The position numbers and the translations under genes are program-made. A stretch of 64,000 nt of DNA, from positions 558,001 to 622,000 of the forward strand of contig NZ_CP101459.1 in NCBI RefSeq assembly GCF_024362525.1. Direction: 5' to 3'. Below, piece by piece: positions 43,406 through 51,941 of this stretch. Position 1 is the stretch's first letter, and every line of letters begins with the position of its first letter. The notes beneath the pieces were generated by a model. The model saw only the letters and a list, made by a program, of their open reading frames with translations, did no database searches and was not told the DNA's origin. This DNA is from Natrononativus amylolyticus (GTDB lineage: Archaea > Halobacteriota > Halobacteria > Halobacteriales > Natrialbaceae).

Positions 43406-44221
43406 TCACTCGAATACGTGGAGGTGGACCTGACACCGGTTGCAGGTGAGCGCGGACTTGGGTGTCCCGTCAGCGGCCGTCTGTGGCGGGCCACAACAGC
43501 CGCCGACGATACCGTCGGTCAGCGCTGCTTCGCAGGCGGGACAGTGCGTGAGAAACAGTCCGAGGGCGTACGCGGCCGACGCCCGCCGACTCTCGGAGAT
43601 GTCGTACGCGGCAAGCGTGCGCACCGCGGCCGTCTGTGCGAGCGCGTTGGGGCGCCTGACCCACGACTCGGCGGTGATCGAGTCCGTCCCGTCGGAGAGC
43701 ACGACATAACGCTGCCCGTCCCGGTCGACCACGTCGACGTCCTCTGCGACCGGTGAGGCCTCGAGGACGGCAGACGCGAGTGATGCGTGGTCGTACTCCC
43801 GAAGTACGGCGATTTCGCCGTCCCAGCGATCGCGGAACTCGTCGGTGAGGGCGACCGATTCCGCCGTAACGTCGAGGACGTCGGCCGCCGCGAGTTCCGA
43901 AAGGAGCACTTCGCCGTCGACGTCGGTCGTATCACCTGCGAGCGAGTTCGCTGTCCCGTCTTCCGGACGCGTCGGGTCAGCGTTGCGGCGCTCGAACAGG
44001 GCGGCGGTGATCTGCGGGGTGTACGGGACCAGATACCCCCGCAGCCAGATCGTGGCGCCTCCGACGAGCAACACGAGTCCGCCTCCGGTCACGGAAACGG
44101 GTGCGACGACCAGCGAGAGGAGAACGAGGAAAGCGACGTTCCCGAGGGTACACGGCCAGCAGCGGTCCGATCCGGTGTACTGAGGCTGACGGAGGGGCCC
44201 GACGCGGTCGAGCAGTGACAT
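43406..44221 (-). CDS. Membrane protein with C-terminal Cys-rich finger
   Basis: A 271-residue protein. An N-terminal DRCWPC pair, two membrane segments (about 27-62), a cytosolic domain of about 150 residues with AESVALTDEFRDRWDGEIAV (winged-helix flavour), and a C-terminal Cys-rich end HCPACEAAL, GGCCGPP and CNRCQVHLHVFE (about 225-271). Looks like a redox- or metal-linked membrane protein. It is divergent from the CHAT-domain gene (181-nt spacer), so they may share regulation. Family not named. Confidence 0.65.
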   Translation of the reverse strand: MSLLDRVGPLRQPQYTGSDRCWPCTLGNVAFLVLLSLVVAPVSVTGGGLVLLVGGATIWLRGYLVPYTPQITAALFERRNADPTRPEDGTANSLAGDTTDVDGEVLLSELAAADVLDVTAESVALTDEFRDRWDGEIAVLREYDHASLASAVLEASPVAEDVDVVDRDGQRYVVLSDGTDSITAESWVRRPNALAQTAAVRTLAAYDISESRRASAAYALGLFLTHCPACEAALTDGIVGGCCGPPQTAADGTPKSALTCNRCQVHLHVFE

Positions 44222-44402
44222 CGGATATCGAAACGAACCGTCCCGAAGTATATGAACGCATTCCCGCCGGGTCGCTCACCGAACGGTCGAGGTTTCTCGC
44301 GCGGGGCGGCTACGACTGACTACCACGGGTATGAGCTTCGCCCGGAAACGTTCCCGAAATCGTGAGAAAGCGCATTTACCTCACTGAGCCGTAACGTACG
44401 TG

Positions 44403-46553
44403 ATGAGTCTCTCGAGGGAGACGTCCGACCGAAGGGCGACGGCCCAATCTGTAAACTCCGTCACTTTCGAGCCAGCCGACGGGGAGTACGGCGTCGAAGT
44501 GCTCGATCTGATCGACCGCCATCGGTACCTCCTCTGGACGCCCGCTCCCGTCTCGTTCGAGCGGGCGGACCCCGATACGTTCCCCGCGCCCGTCGACGCG
44601 GCGGTCTCGCTGTCGACGAGTGCGCTCACGTTTCCGACGGTCGTGCCGGTCGTCATCCGAGACGAGACGGGAACGTTCCTTGCGAGCGTCGAGCAGATGG
44701 CAACTGAGACGCTCCCCGAGGGGCGGTACTGTCTCGAGGTCGCCGCGCCGATCCGGCTGTACGTGGACGTCCACGCTAGCGTAACCGTCTCGTCGGATCT
44801 GCTCCAGACGTACATCGACTTCGGCGACGAGACGCCGGTTGCGATCGGTGCGACCTCGTATCACGAGGGGCCCGCCGCGACGGTAACCACGACTGACGAA
44901 CCACGAGACGTGATGGCTGCCGTCTCGACGTTCGCCTCGGGGCTCAAGACCCTGAGCCCCGAACGGTCGTTTCCCTCAAACCGCGGCCACCCTCCAGTCG
45001 TGGCCCGCGGCGACTCGTTGCGGATTCCGGACGGGCTCGAGCCGCCCGAGACGGAAATCCGTCTCGAGGTGCCTCCCGACCTGCCGTCGATCTACGCGGC
45101 CGCGCCGCTGGCGTACTACCTCGGTGCCGGCCTCGTTCCGGCGGACAGGCCGCGACTGGTCACGGAGACCGGTTTCGATTACGTCCTCGACGACCAAGTG
45201 GAGTACGTTACCGGGGTCGAACGGACGCTGAAGCGACTGTTCGTCCTCGACTGTGTGGTCCGAACCGAGGGCGTCCACCCCGTGGCGCTGTACGAACGCC
45301 GCCAGCTCGAGTCACAGCTCGACGTAGACTGCGAAGCGCTCTACGGCTGTCCGTCCGCAGCGCGCCTCGAGCGCTACTTCGAGATCCCGTTTTCGGCGCT
45401 CGAACCGCTGCTCCCCGACTGGAAGGTCGCCGCACACGTCGATCCCGTGCCCGCATCCGTCGAGTTTCTCCCGTTTCTCGCCCACCGACTCGCAGTAGTC
45501 CACCCCACGCGCGCCGTGGAGATCGCACCCCCTGACGACCGACAGACGGTCGCCGACGAGGTCCGTCGACACGATGGTGTCGGTCCCGACGCGCCAGCCC
45601 GCGGGGCCTCGCCGACGTCCGTCCGGCCAGCGCGAACGGGGACGATGGAGGAGCTCTGGATCGGCGAGGGGGTTCCGTTGGGGGTCAACAAGGCGGTACT
45701 CGAGGGTTATCGGAACCGGATCGGCCGCCAGCAGGTCGAGGGCGACATCGAACTCACCGTCGTTTACAACGAGGTTCCGGAGTCGCCGCCGAGTGACGAT
45801 CCCTTGACCAGTATGCACGCCGAACGGGCGCTCATCGACGAGGTGTACGGCTCCCGGAGCGATTTTCCGTTCGAAACGACGATCCATCACAACCTGACAG
45901 TCGCGGAGTTGCGGGCGGTCCTCGAGACGCCGGTGGACTTCCTGCACTACATCGGTCACATCGACAGCGACGGGATCAGATGCGTCGACGGGAGCCTGGA
46001 TGTGGCGACCCTCGAGGCCGTCGGCCCCGACTCGTTCTTCCTGAACGCCTGTCGGTCCTACGAGCAGGGTATCCACCTCATCGAGGGCGGGAGCATCGGC
46101 GGCATCGCGACGTTGGACGACGTCGTCAACGGCGAGGCGATCGAGATGGGCCAGACGATCGCCCAACTGCTCAACCGCGGCTTTCCGCTGTACGCCGTCC
46201 ACGAGATCGCCCGCGACGCGGTCGGCCACGGCGAGCAGTACGTCGTCCTCGGTGACGGCGGGCTCGCGATCGCCCAGGCGGAGAGCAGCGTTCCCAACCT
46301 CTGTGAAATCGAGCGCAACGGGGAGGGCTTCACGGTCGGAATTCGGACGTACCCGACCACCCGCCGCGGGCTCGGCACACTGTTTATCCCCTACGTCGCC
46401 TCCAACGAGGAGTACTTCCTGAGCGGCGGGTCCCTGAAGCCGTTTCGACTCTCGCGAACCGAACTACGGCAATTTCTGGCGCTCGAGAACGTTCCCATCC
46501 GCATACACGGAGAACTGCGCTGGAGCGACGACGTCGACATCTCAGCGCTGTAG
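44403..46553 (+). CDS. Large protein with C-terminal CHAT (caspase-like) domain
   Basis: A 716-residue protein. The first about 370 residues are beta-rich without a known name. From about 410 to 640 is a caspase/CHAT-like fold: ELTVVYNEVP (strand), MHAERALIDEVYGS, VDFLHYIGHIDSDGIRC with the catalytic His in IGH (His519), then DSFFLNACRSYEQG with the catalytic Cys (NAC, Cys550) and GIATLDDVVNGEAIEMGQ. The H...NAC pair at a spacing of about 31 is the CHAT/separase-like hallmark. No membrane segment or signal. The ATG at 44403 follows a GTG; I chose ATG. CHAT proteins act in stress or defence as cysteine proteases, but no partner protease substrate is evident here. Confidence 0.7.
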   Translation: MSLSRETSDRRATAQSVNSVTFEPADGEYGVEVLDLIDRHRYLLWTPAPVSFERADPDTFPAPVDAAVSLSTSALTFPTVVPVVIRDETGTFLASVEQMATETLPEGRYCLEVAAPIRLYVDVHASVTVSSDLLQTYIDFGDETPVAIGATSYHEGPAATVTTTDEPRDVMAAVSTFASGLKTLSPERSFPSNRGHPPVVARGDSLRIPDGLEPPETEIRLEVPPDLPSIYAAAPLAYYLGAGLVPADRPRLVTETGFDYVLDDQVEYVTGVERTLKRLFVLDCVVRTEGVHPVALYERRQLESQLDVDCEALYGCPSAARLERYFEIPFSALEPLLPDWKVAAHVDPVPASVEFLPFLAHRLAVVHPTRAVEIAPPDDRQTVADEVRRHDGVGPDAPARGASPTSVRPARTGTMEELWIGEGVPLGVNKAVLEGYRNRIGRQQVEGDIELTVVYNEVPESPPSDDPLTSMHAERALIDEVYGSRSDFPFETTIHHNLTVAELRAVLETPVDFLHYIGHIDSDGIRCVDGSLDVATLEAVGPDSFFLNACRSYEQGIHLIEGGSIGGIATLDDVVNGEAIEMGQTIAQLLNRGFPLYAVHEIARDAVGHGEQYVVLGDGGLAIAQAESSVPNLCEIERNGEGFTVGIRTYPTTRRGLGTLFIPYVASNEEYFLSGGSLKPFRLSRTELRQFLALENVPIRIHGELRWSDDVDISAL

Positions 46554-46600
46554 TGACGTTTCGGCCGTAACGGGAGTTCCTCGGCGGCCAAGGCGGATAT

Positions 46601-46619
46601 CCCGACCCGTGAGGTCGGG
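46601..46619. repeat. IS605-family end-like hairpin (relic)
   Basis: CCCGACC-CGTGA-GGTCGGG, 7-bp stem, just after the CHAT gene. On the minus strand the flanks (CAACC...GGGATATCC) resemble the left end of the intact element (AAACC...GGGGATACG). No transposase sequence remains. Confidence 0.5.
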
Positions 46620-46705
46620 GTTGTTGACCATCTGTACTGTAGAAGCGTCTCTCGGCTGAGAGGCCTTTCTACCCGTAAAGAAAAGGTCTTGCTCGTGGTG
46701 AGGAA

Positions 46706-46852
46706 CTACGAGATCGCGCCGCCGTTGGCTGCCGCCACGCTGCCGGTCTGGGAAGCTAACAGACAGAGCGTGAACAGCGCACCGAGCGCGCGTGGGTGGG
46801 CTTTGAGGTACTCAACGAACTGCTTGCCGGCCGATGGTTGTAAGTCGGACAT
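46706..46852 (-). CDS. Tiny membrane peptide (48 aa), DUF7503-like
   Basis: A 48-residue peptide: polar head (MSDLQPSAGKQFVEYLKAHP), one membrane-like segment (RALGALFTLCLLASQTGSVA), and end AAANGGAIS. This is the layout of small haloarchaeal peptides of DUF7503 type, from memory. An in-frame ATG at 46867 adds MCTGA, and an AT-rich TATA region near 46890 lies at leaderless distance from that start, so either may be used. It lies between IS scars. Too short for a function; a toxin-like or signal peptide role is possible. Confidence 0.6.
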   Translation of the reverse strand: MSDLQPSAGKQFVEYLKAHPRALGALFTLCLLASQTGSVAAANGGAIS

Positions 46853-46867
46853 CGCACCCGTACACAT

Positions 46868-47167
46868 GTTATGTGAGTTATTAAATATTTTTTAAAGTAT
46901 CTATCTATATGTTGGAAAATTACAGGCAAAGGGATTCTTCGTTGTAGTAAGGTTGATATTTAGTGTTTTGATGATGCGTTAGTATGACGGCGACGGCGGC
47001 GGACCGGTTGGTGGATTACCGGATAGAGGAGAGAGTCTACGACTGTCGTCGTGGGTGGATGGTGAGGGAATCGAGAGCACATCCTGACGGGCTGACGTGG
47101 TATTGACTCACCGCGTCAAACTCCGGCAGAAAAAGTTCTCGAGACGGTTAGCCGTTCGCGTCGCGGT
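46868..47167. other. Intergenic, AT-rich promoter region and degraded IS end
   Basis: 46880-46930 is AT-rich (TTATTAAATATTTTTTAAAG) and probably promotes the tiny peptide gene. At 47038-47056 CTACGAC-TGTC-GTCGTGGG is a decayed version of the family right-end hairpin at 20998. No gene seen. Confidence 0.45.
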
Positions 47168-49024
47168 TCACCGGTTGTGGCGCAGGCCGAGTGCGCCGGC
47201 AACGAGGAGCGCAACGAGGCCGACTGCGATACCGAATCCGGGCATCGAGTCGTCGTCGTACTCATCGTCGGCGTCCGTCTCGTCGTCCGTTTTCTTCTCG
47301 TCGGTCGGTTCGTCGTCGGTGATGGTGTCGTCTTTCTCGGTGTCGGTCTTCTTCTCCTCCTCTTCCGGTTCGTCTTTCTTCTCGTCCGTGTCGTTCGCGT
47401 CGTCCTTCGTATCCTTCTCGGCGTCGGTACCGGTGTCACCTTCCGCGTAGGTGGCGGACTCGCTTTCCGCGAACTGGACGTTCTGGTTCTCCTGGATCGT
47501 GATCTGGACGGCCGAGGCCTCACCGTCGTCCTCGGCGACTGCGAACGCCGTGTTCGACTGGTAGTTCACCTGCGTGATGTTCTGGCTCTGTTCGACCTCG
47601 GCGGTCGACCACTGCTCGACGGCGTTGAGTTCGTCGTGCGGGCCGTCGTAATCGAAGCTCAGGCGGTCGACGTCGTCGACGGAGTCGCCGCCGATGGTCG
47701 CGACGCTCGTCTCGGTCAGCACGACGCCTTCGTAGTTCGAACACGCGGCCTCGAGTTTGCTGCGTTCTTTCTCGTCGAGGTCGCTGTCGTCGATGAAGAT
47801 GTTGAGCGCCTCGGCGGAGGCGACCTGTGCGTTGACGTTCTGCTGGTAGGTCAGCTGGACGGCGTCGGCGGTGCTGCCGTTCGTGGCGATCGCCTGGGCG
47901 GCACTGTCCAGGTTGATGTTGACCTGTTCGACGCTCTGGTACTGGGTGACGCTGGCCTCTGCGGTCTGGTTGACGGCGCCGGCGTCAGCATCGCTTTTCT
48001 TCTCGGGATCGTCGTGGACCTCGGTCGCCTGTGCGAGGACGTCAGTGCCGTCCTCGATGCCGGCGGTGGCGATGTTCAGCCCCGTCGCATCGAGCATGAC
48101 GTTGAGCGCCTCGGCGGAGCCGACCTGTTCGTTGAGGTTCGACTGCTCGGTGAGTTGGATCGCCGTCGCGGAGGCGTTCTCGCCGACGGCGATGGCGATC
48201 GCCGTCCCTTGCTGGTTGACGTTCGCCTGGCTGACCTCCTGGGCCTGCTCGACGGTCGCGTCCGCGCTCTGGTCGGCGTCAGCGCCGTCCTGGCCGTCCT
48301 GTTTCTTCTGTTTGTCGTGCTCACCGGGGTCGGCCGCGGACGCGTTGTCGGCGTAGACGTTCGCCGCGCTCGCCGCGCCCTCCTGGAGGTTGTAGTTGGA
48401 CTGCTCGGTGACCTGGATCGCCGTCGCCTCGCTTTCGTTCTCGGCATAGGCGAACGCGGTCGCGTTCTGGACGATGTTGGTCTGGTCGACCAGCTGGGCC
48501 TGGCTGACGGTGGCGTCGGCCGTCTGGCTGACGGTGGCGTCGCCGTTTGCGACCGCCCAGCCGTCGTACTGCTGGGAGTCGCCGTTGCCCATGAGCAGGT
48601 AGACGTCGCCGACGTTGTCGAACTGCGTCTCGTGGCTGATCTGCTCGTTGGCGGCGCTGGCGTCGCCGTCCTGGACGTTGTCGTTGTACTGGTCCACCTG
48701 CTGGATGGCCGTGGCGTCTCCGCCGCCGATGGCGATGGAGACCGCGAGGCCTTCCTCGTGGATGTTCACCTGGCCGACGTTCTGGTACTGGATGACCTCG
48801 GAGGTGGCATCGGAGTCACCGTTCAGGTGGGCGTCGACGTACTCCTCGAGGCTTTGGTCGCCGGTGTCGGCGCCGAAGGCGAGGTAGAGGTCGTCACCGT
48901 TTTCGAGTGTTTCGACGGTCTGTGTCGGACTGTCGTCTGCGATCGCTACCGGCGCGGTCGCGAGAACAGACAGTACAACCATGCATGCAATCAGGATGGA
49001 TTTCAGTTGGGGGAGGTTTGTCAT
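47168..49024 (-). CDS. PGF-CTERM surface protein with curlin-like repeats
   Basis: A 618-residue exported protein. Signal peptide at 8-29 (Sec-type, ends PVAIAD). Five repeats of about 52-55 residues at about 74-128, 169-222, 254-308, 355-409 and 474-525, each with the pattern VxQxQxVxQxNxx then AxAxAx then AxQxxxQxNxNxQ. The regular Gln/Asn spacing resembles curlin/CsgA amyloid repeats. Several N-x-S/T sites (for example NATA, NASA, NESE, NITQ). Then a Lys/Asp/Glu-rich stalk (530-592) and a PGF-CTERM tail (SMPGFGIAVGLVALLVAGAL) for archaeosortase processing and lipid attachment. Likely a cell-surface fibre or adhesin. Confidence 0.8.
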   Translation of the reverse strand: MTNLPQLKSILIACMVVLSVLATAPVAIADDSPTQTVETLENGDDLYLAFGADTGDQSLEEYVDAHLNGDSDATSEVIQYQNVGQVNIHEEGLAVSIAIGGGDATAIQQVDQYNDNVQDGDASAANEQISHETQFDNVGDVYLLMGNGDSQQYDGWAVANGDATVSQTADATVSQAQLVDQTNIVQNATAFAYAENESEATAIQVTEQSNYNLQEGAASAANVYADNASAADPGEHDKQKKQDGQDGADADQSADATVEQAQEVSQANVNQQGTAIAIAVGENASATAIQLTEQSNLNEQVGSAEALNVMLDATGLNIATAGIEDGTDVLAQATEVHDDPEKKSDADAGAVNQTAEASVTQYQSVEQVNINLDSAAQAIATNGSTADAVQLTYQQNVNAQVASAEALNIFIDDSDLDEKERSKLEAACSNYEGVVLTETSVATIGGDSVDDVDRLSFDYDGPHDELNAVEQWSTAEVEQSQNITQVNYQSNTAFAVAEDDGEASAVQITIQENQNVQFAESESATYAEGDTGTDAEKDTKDDANDTDEKKDEPEEEEKKTDTEKDDTITDDEPTDEKKTDDETDADDEYDDDSMPGFGIAVGLVALLVAGALGLRHNR

Positions 49025-49464
49025 GGTCTCGGGTCGATATATTCGATCATTTGAATCTCTTTGCTCACTGAGTCTGAAGCGACCCGAAATTTCCTATGCT
49101 GAAGACTTCCTTTGGTATCTGGGCGTTGACAGCGAGAAGAAACCGCTTACTGCCGGTTTCGTGGATTACTGGAACCGCGGTGGCGTGGGTGGGACGCGGC
49201 CGAATTCGGGAGGTAGGGTGTAGTTACGGCCGATTTATGGTGAAACAATGTATCGTCTGCGGAGAACGGTGATCGGACCCTCGAGCGGGCGCACGCAGCG
49301 TGTGCGAAACGGAGTTGAGGGGTGATCCGTCGACACCTCGGTGTCTCCCTTCACAGGGTTCGCGGACGGACTCGAGACGGTGAGATGAATATCTGCGACT
49401 TCGTCGAATTACGGTATTTGATCGGTACAGACCGGGGAAAATAGCAGGTGAGTGTCGGCGACGT
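49025..49464. other. Intergenic, promoter of the surface protein and no other gene
   Basis: AT-rich CGATATATTCGA near 49034 may belong to the surface-protein promoter on the minus strand, although it lies nearer to the start than is usual. A minimal frame at about 49231 (MVKQCIVCGER) looks like a zinc-knuckle remnant. The rest shows nothing. Confidence 0.4.
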
Positions 49465-49812
49465 ATGGTTGGGTTGCCACCCCGGCTCTCAACGGGAGTC
49501 GCTGGGCTCGACGACGTACTACACGGCGGCTATCTCGCGGGTGACGCTTATCTCCTCCGCGGGGAGCTCGGAACCGGAAAAACGCTATTGGGGCTGCACT
49601 TTCTTCGCGACGGAGCCGATGCCGGTGAGACCGTGCTGTTCATCAATCTCGAGGAGTCCGAAGCGAAGACCGGTGACACTCTCCGGGGTCGGATTCGACC
49701 TGGACGGGATCGACTTTCTCGATCTGAGTCCTCGCTCTGACGTCTTTACTGTCAGCGGTGACTCGAGAGCGCGTGCTCTCTCGACATCGACTGCGTATAC
49801 AGTTTCATGGGT
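49465..49812 (+). pseudogene. KaiC/RadA-like ATPase, frameshifted and truncated
   Basis: The first 70 residues are a good KaiC-like N-terminus: STGVAGLDDVLHGGYLAGDA, Walker A GELGTGKTLLGL (about 32-43) and VLFINLEESE (about 57-66). After EAKTGDTL a +1 shift is needed to continue SGVGFDLDGIDFLDLSPRSD, which matches the usual next strand (LGFDLDGIDFLDLSPS). Beyond about 49800 no match remains, so the central and C-terminal parts (Walker B) are gone. The gene is dead. Haloarchaea have many KaiC-like signal proteins. Confidence 0.75.
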
Positions 49813-50442
49813 ATCCCGAACCGGAGGTCGCTCTTTCGCAGACGACCAACGAGTCTCGAACGGCCCGGGTGTGTTCAACCCGCTCAGCGTACAGAACAGA
49901 TCCTCGGTTCGTCGTCCATTGATTCTATAGCCCAAACACATCAAGATAATTTTACTACGTCAAAAACTCTGGGGGGCTATTCTACAATCTTTGCAATACT
50001 CTGTCGAAGCTATTGCGCGCGCCCCTTCATGTTACAACTAGTATCGGTGTGACGTCTCCCAGGAACCGCCGTTCAGTCATACTGTATTTAATTTTAGTCA
50101 TTTATGATTTCTTCCGGACTTTGGCCCTAGACACCGTCGGCCGTGAAGATAGAGTATATTCACCAGTCCGGTGTTCTGAGAGGATCGCTCTGGTACACAG
50201 TGGGCGGACGAAACTACTTCTCCAGGAAGTCCTCGAAACTGAAGCCGATTCACACCCCAAATATTTCTCATATTGGACAATATTGGTTCCCTTGGAAACA
50301 TGGTGGAAATCAGATTATATGGTTTTACCACACCAAAATCCCCGATCATAAAAGAGACGAGACTCCGCCCGAAAGACTGGAACTGACGGGCGACTGTAGA
50401 CTACGTTCTCGGCAGTTTTGTTCGCAGGAACGCGTAGATCGC
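49813..50442. other. Low-GC region without recognised gene
   Basis: About 630 nt of unusually AT-rich DNA for this genome, especially 49930-50350, with stretches such as TATTTAATTTTAGTCATTTATG near 50090. Open frames on + (to 50351 and 50559) show no known motifs. It follows a broken KaiC-like gene and precedes the sugar cluster, so it may be foreign DNA or a degraded insertion. Confidence 0.45.
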
Positions 50443-51429
50443 TCAGTCGAATTCGGGGAGCACGTGTTCCTCCATGACCGAGATCGTTTCGTGCGGATCG
50501 CCACATTTCGAGCCAACGAGTACGCGAGTGACACCCGCTCGTTCGTACTCCCGGAGTAACCTCACGACCTCTTCTGGATCGTCCGTGATGTTGTATTTGG
50601 TGCGGATCTCCTCGTCCGACATCGCGGCGAGACGGTCGTCGGCCTCGCGCTGTATCTCCCGCGGGTCAGTGCTGTCTATCTGATCGTGTGGGACGTACTC
50701 ACCACGGTCGCGGATCTCCTGTACCAGTTCGTCCGGATCTCCGATGTTGATCGACACCTCGGTCGTGACGTCTACATCGTCGAGACTCCGCCCTCGAGTC
50801 GAGAGCCCGTCTTTGTACGGAGGGATGATCTTCTCACGAATCTTCTTCGGGGATGCCGCTGTGATCAGGTGGTCCGCGTGTTTTCCCGCGAGCGTACACG
50901 ACGTCGGACCCCACGCCGCCCAGTGGATCGGAAGCGAGGCTTTCGGCTCGGTGTGGAGTCGGATCCCCTCGTACTGGAAGTACTCGCCGTCGAACTCGAG
51001 GTACTCGTCTGCAGTCCACAGCTTCTCGAGGAGGTCGATCGTTTCGATCATCATGGCCGCTCGTTCGCCCCACTCCGGCCAGTCGTCCAAAAAGTGTGCT
51101 TCGTTCAGCGCCTCACCGACACCGAGACCGAGGTGGAACCGTCCCGGATACATGCTGTCGAGTGTCGCAAGCGCCTGTGCGAGCAGCGGTGGGCGGTATC
51201 GCAGCATCGGACACGTGACGGACGTCCCGACCGGAACGTCCGGAACTTCGTTCATCAGCGCCCCGAACCACGGGAGAATGTGATGGGTGTACGGTCTCGA
51301 ACTGATCCACGGGAGGAAGTGATCGCCGATCCAGATCCCACCGAATCCGGCATCGACGGCCCGTTTTGCGAGTTCGATATCTGCACTCGGCTCTCGGAAA
51401 CATCCGTATACGTTGTAATGACAATCCAT
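50443..51429 (-). CDS. F420-dependent sugar (glucose-6-phosphate-like) dehydrogenase, LLM family
   Basis: A 328-residue luciferase-like TIM barrel. Strong match to the F420-dependent glucose-6-phosphate dehydrogenase group: GGIWIGDHFLPWISS (the DHF motif, about 29-43), VGTSVTCPMLRYRPPLLAQA, RFHLGLGVGEALNEAHF (F420 pocket, about 96-112) and HWAAWGPTSCTLAGKHADHL. The enzyme should oxidise a sugar or sugar phosphate at C1, passing hydride to F420. It faces away from, but is next to, the sugar ABC operon, so a sugar lactone may be its product. First start gives the normal short N-terminus. Confidence 0.85.
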   Translation of the reverse strand: MDCHYNVYGCFREPSADIELAKRAVDAGFGGIWIGDHFLPWISSRPYTHHILPWFGALMNEVPDVPVGTSVTCPMLRYRPPLLAQALATLDSMYPGRFHLGLGVGEALNEAHFLDDWPEWGERAAMMIETIDLLEKLWTADEYLEFDGEYFQYEGIRLHTEPKASLPIHWAAWGPTSCTLAGKHADHLITAASPKKIREKIIPPYKDGLSTRGRSLDDVDVTTEVSINIGDPDELVQEIRDRGEYVPHDQIDSTDPREIQREADDRLAAMSDEEIRTKYNITDDPEEVVRLLREYERAGVTRVLVGSKCGDPHETISVMEEHVLPEFD

Positions 51430-51510
51430 CGCGTACTGTGTACTGGAGGCGAGACGATAAAAAATTGCGTGCCTGTCCTGTCTACACCATTGATTTCGTC
51501 GACGTTCGTC

Positions 51511-51936
51511 TCAGCTGGACTGGTCCAGTACCAGGTCCTGTTCGTAGTTCTCTCCCTGGAAGTTCAGGTGGATACGGAGTTGTTCGCTCTCCGTCGTCTC
51601 GTCGGGTCCGAACGCTTGTAGCCTGAACTCGAGGACCTCCTCCATCCCGGTGAACTGGTACTCGCCGTTGCTATCGGTCGTCGTCTCGTGCGTCGGGTTC
51701 TGACCGAGGCGTCGCTCCTCGCCGAGGATGACGGTTGCGTCTTCGACGGGGTCGCCGTTGGCGTCGACGACCGTGCCGCGGATGTTTCCGTCGTTATTCG
51801 CGGAGACGTACCCGAACACCCCGATCGAGATGACGAGGGCGACCGCCAGCACGATCGAGATCCGATTGAACAGCAGCTTCCGCACGGTCACCTTCTCCGC
51901 CACGAGCAGGATCAGCGGTGGTATTTTCAGGTCCAT
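51511..51936 (-). CDS. Membrane protein with carboxypeptidase-regulatory-like (CnaB) domain
   Basis: A 141-residue protein: a short cytosolic head (MDLKIPPLILLVAEK), one membrane segment (ISIVLAVALVISIGVFGYVS, about 26-45), then a CarboxypepD_reg-like beta-sandwich: IRGTVVDANGDPVEDATVIL (about 52-71), TTDSNGEYQFTGM, and LRIHLNFQGENY. It starts 5 nt before the permease stop region of the sugar ABC operon (permease ends at 51942), so it is the last gene of that operon. Outside facing, the domain could hold or deliver a sugar polymer to the importer. Unusual company for an ABC importer. Confidence 0.75.
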   Translation of the reverse strand: MDLKIPPLILLVAEKVTVRKLLFNRISIVLAVALVISIGVFGYVSANNDGNIRGTVVDANGDPVEDATVILGEERRLGQNPTHETTTDSNGEYQFTGMEEVLEFRLQAFGPDETTESEQLRIHLNFQGENYEQDLVLDQSS

Positions 51937-51941
51937 TTGAA

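Noticed and set aside
47177-49054. 625-codon open frame on the + strand opposite the curlin-like gene
   Set aside because: It mirrors the repetitive acidic gene; its Val/Leu-rich sequence is the antisense artefact, while the minus strand has signal peptide, repeats and PGF-CTERM.
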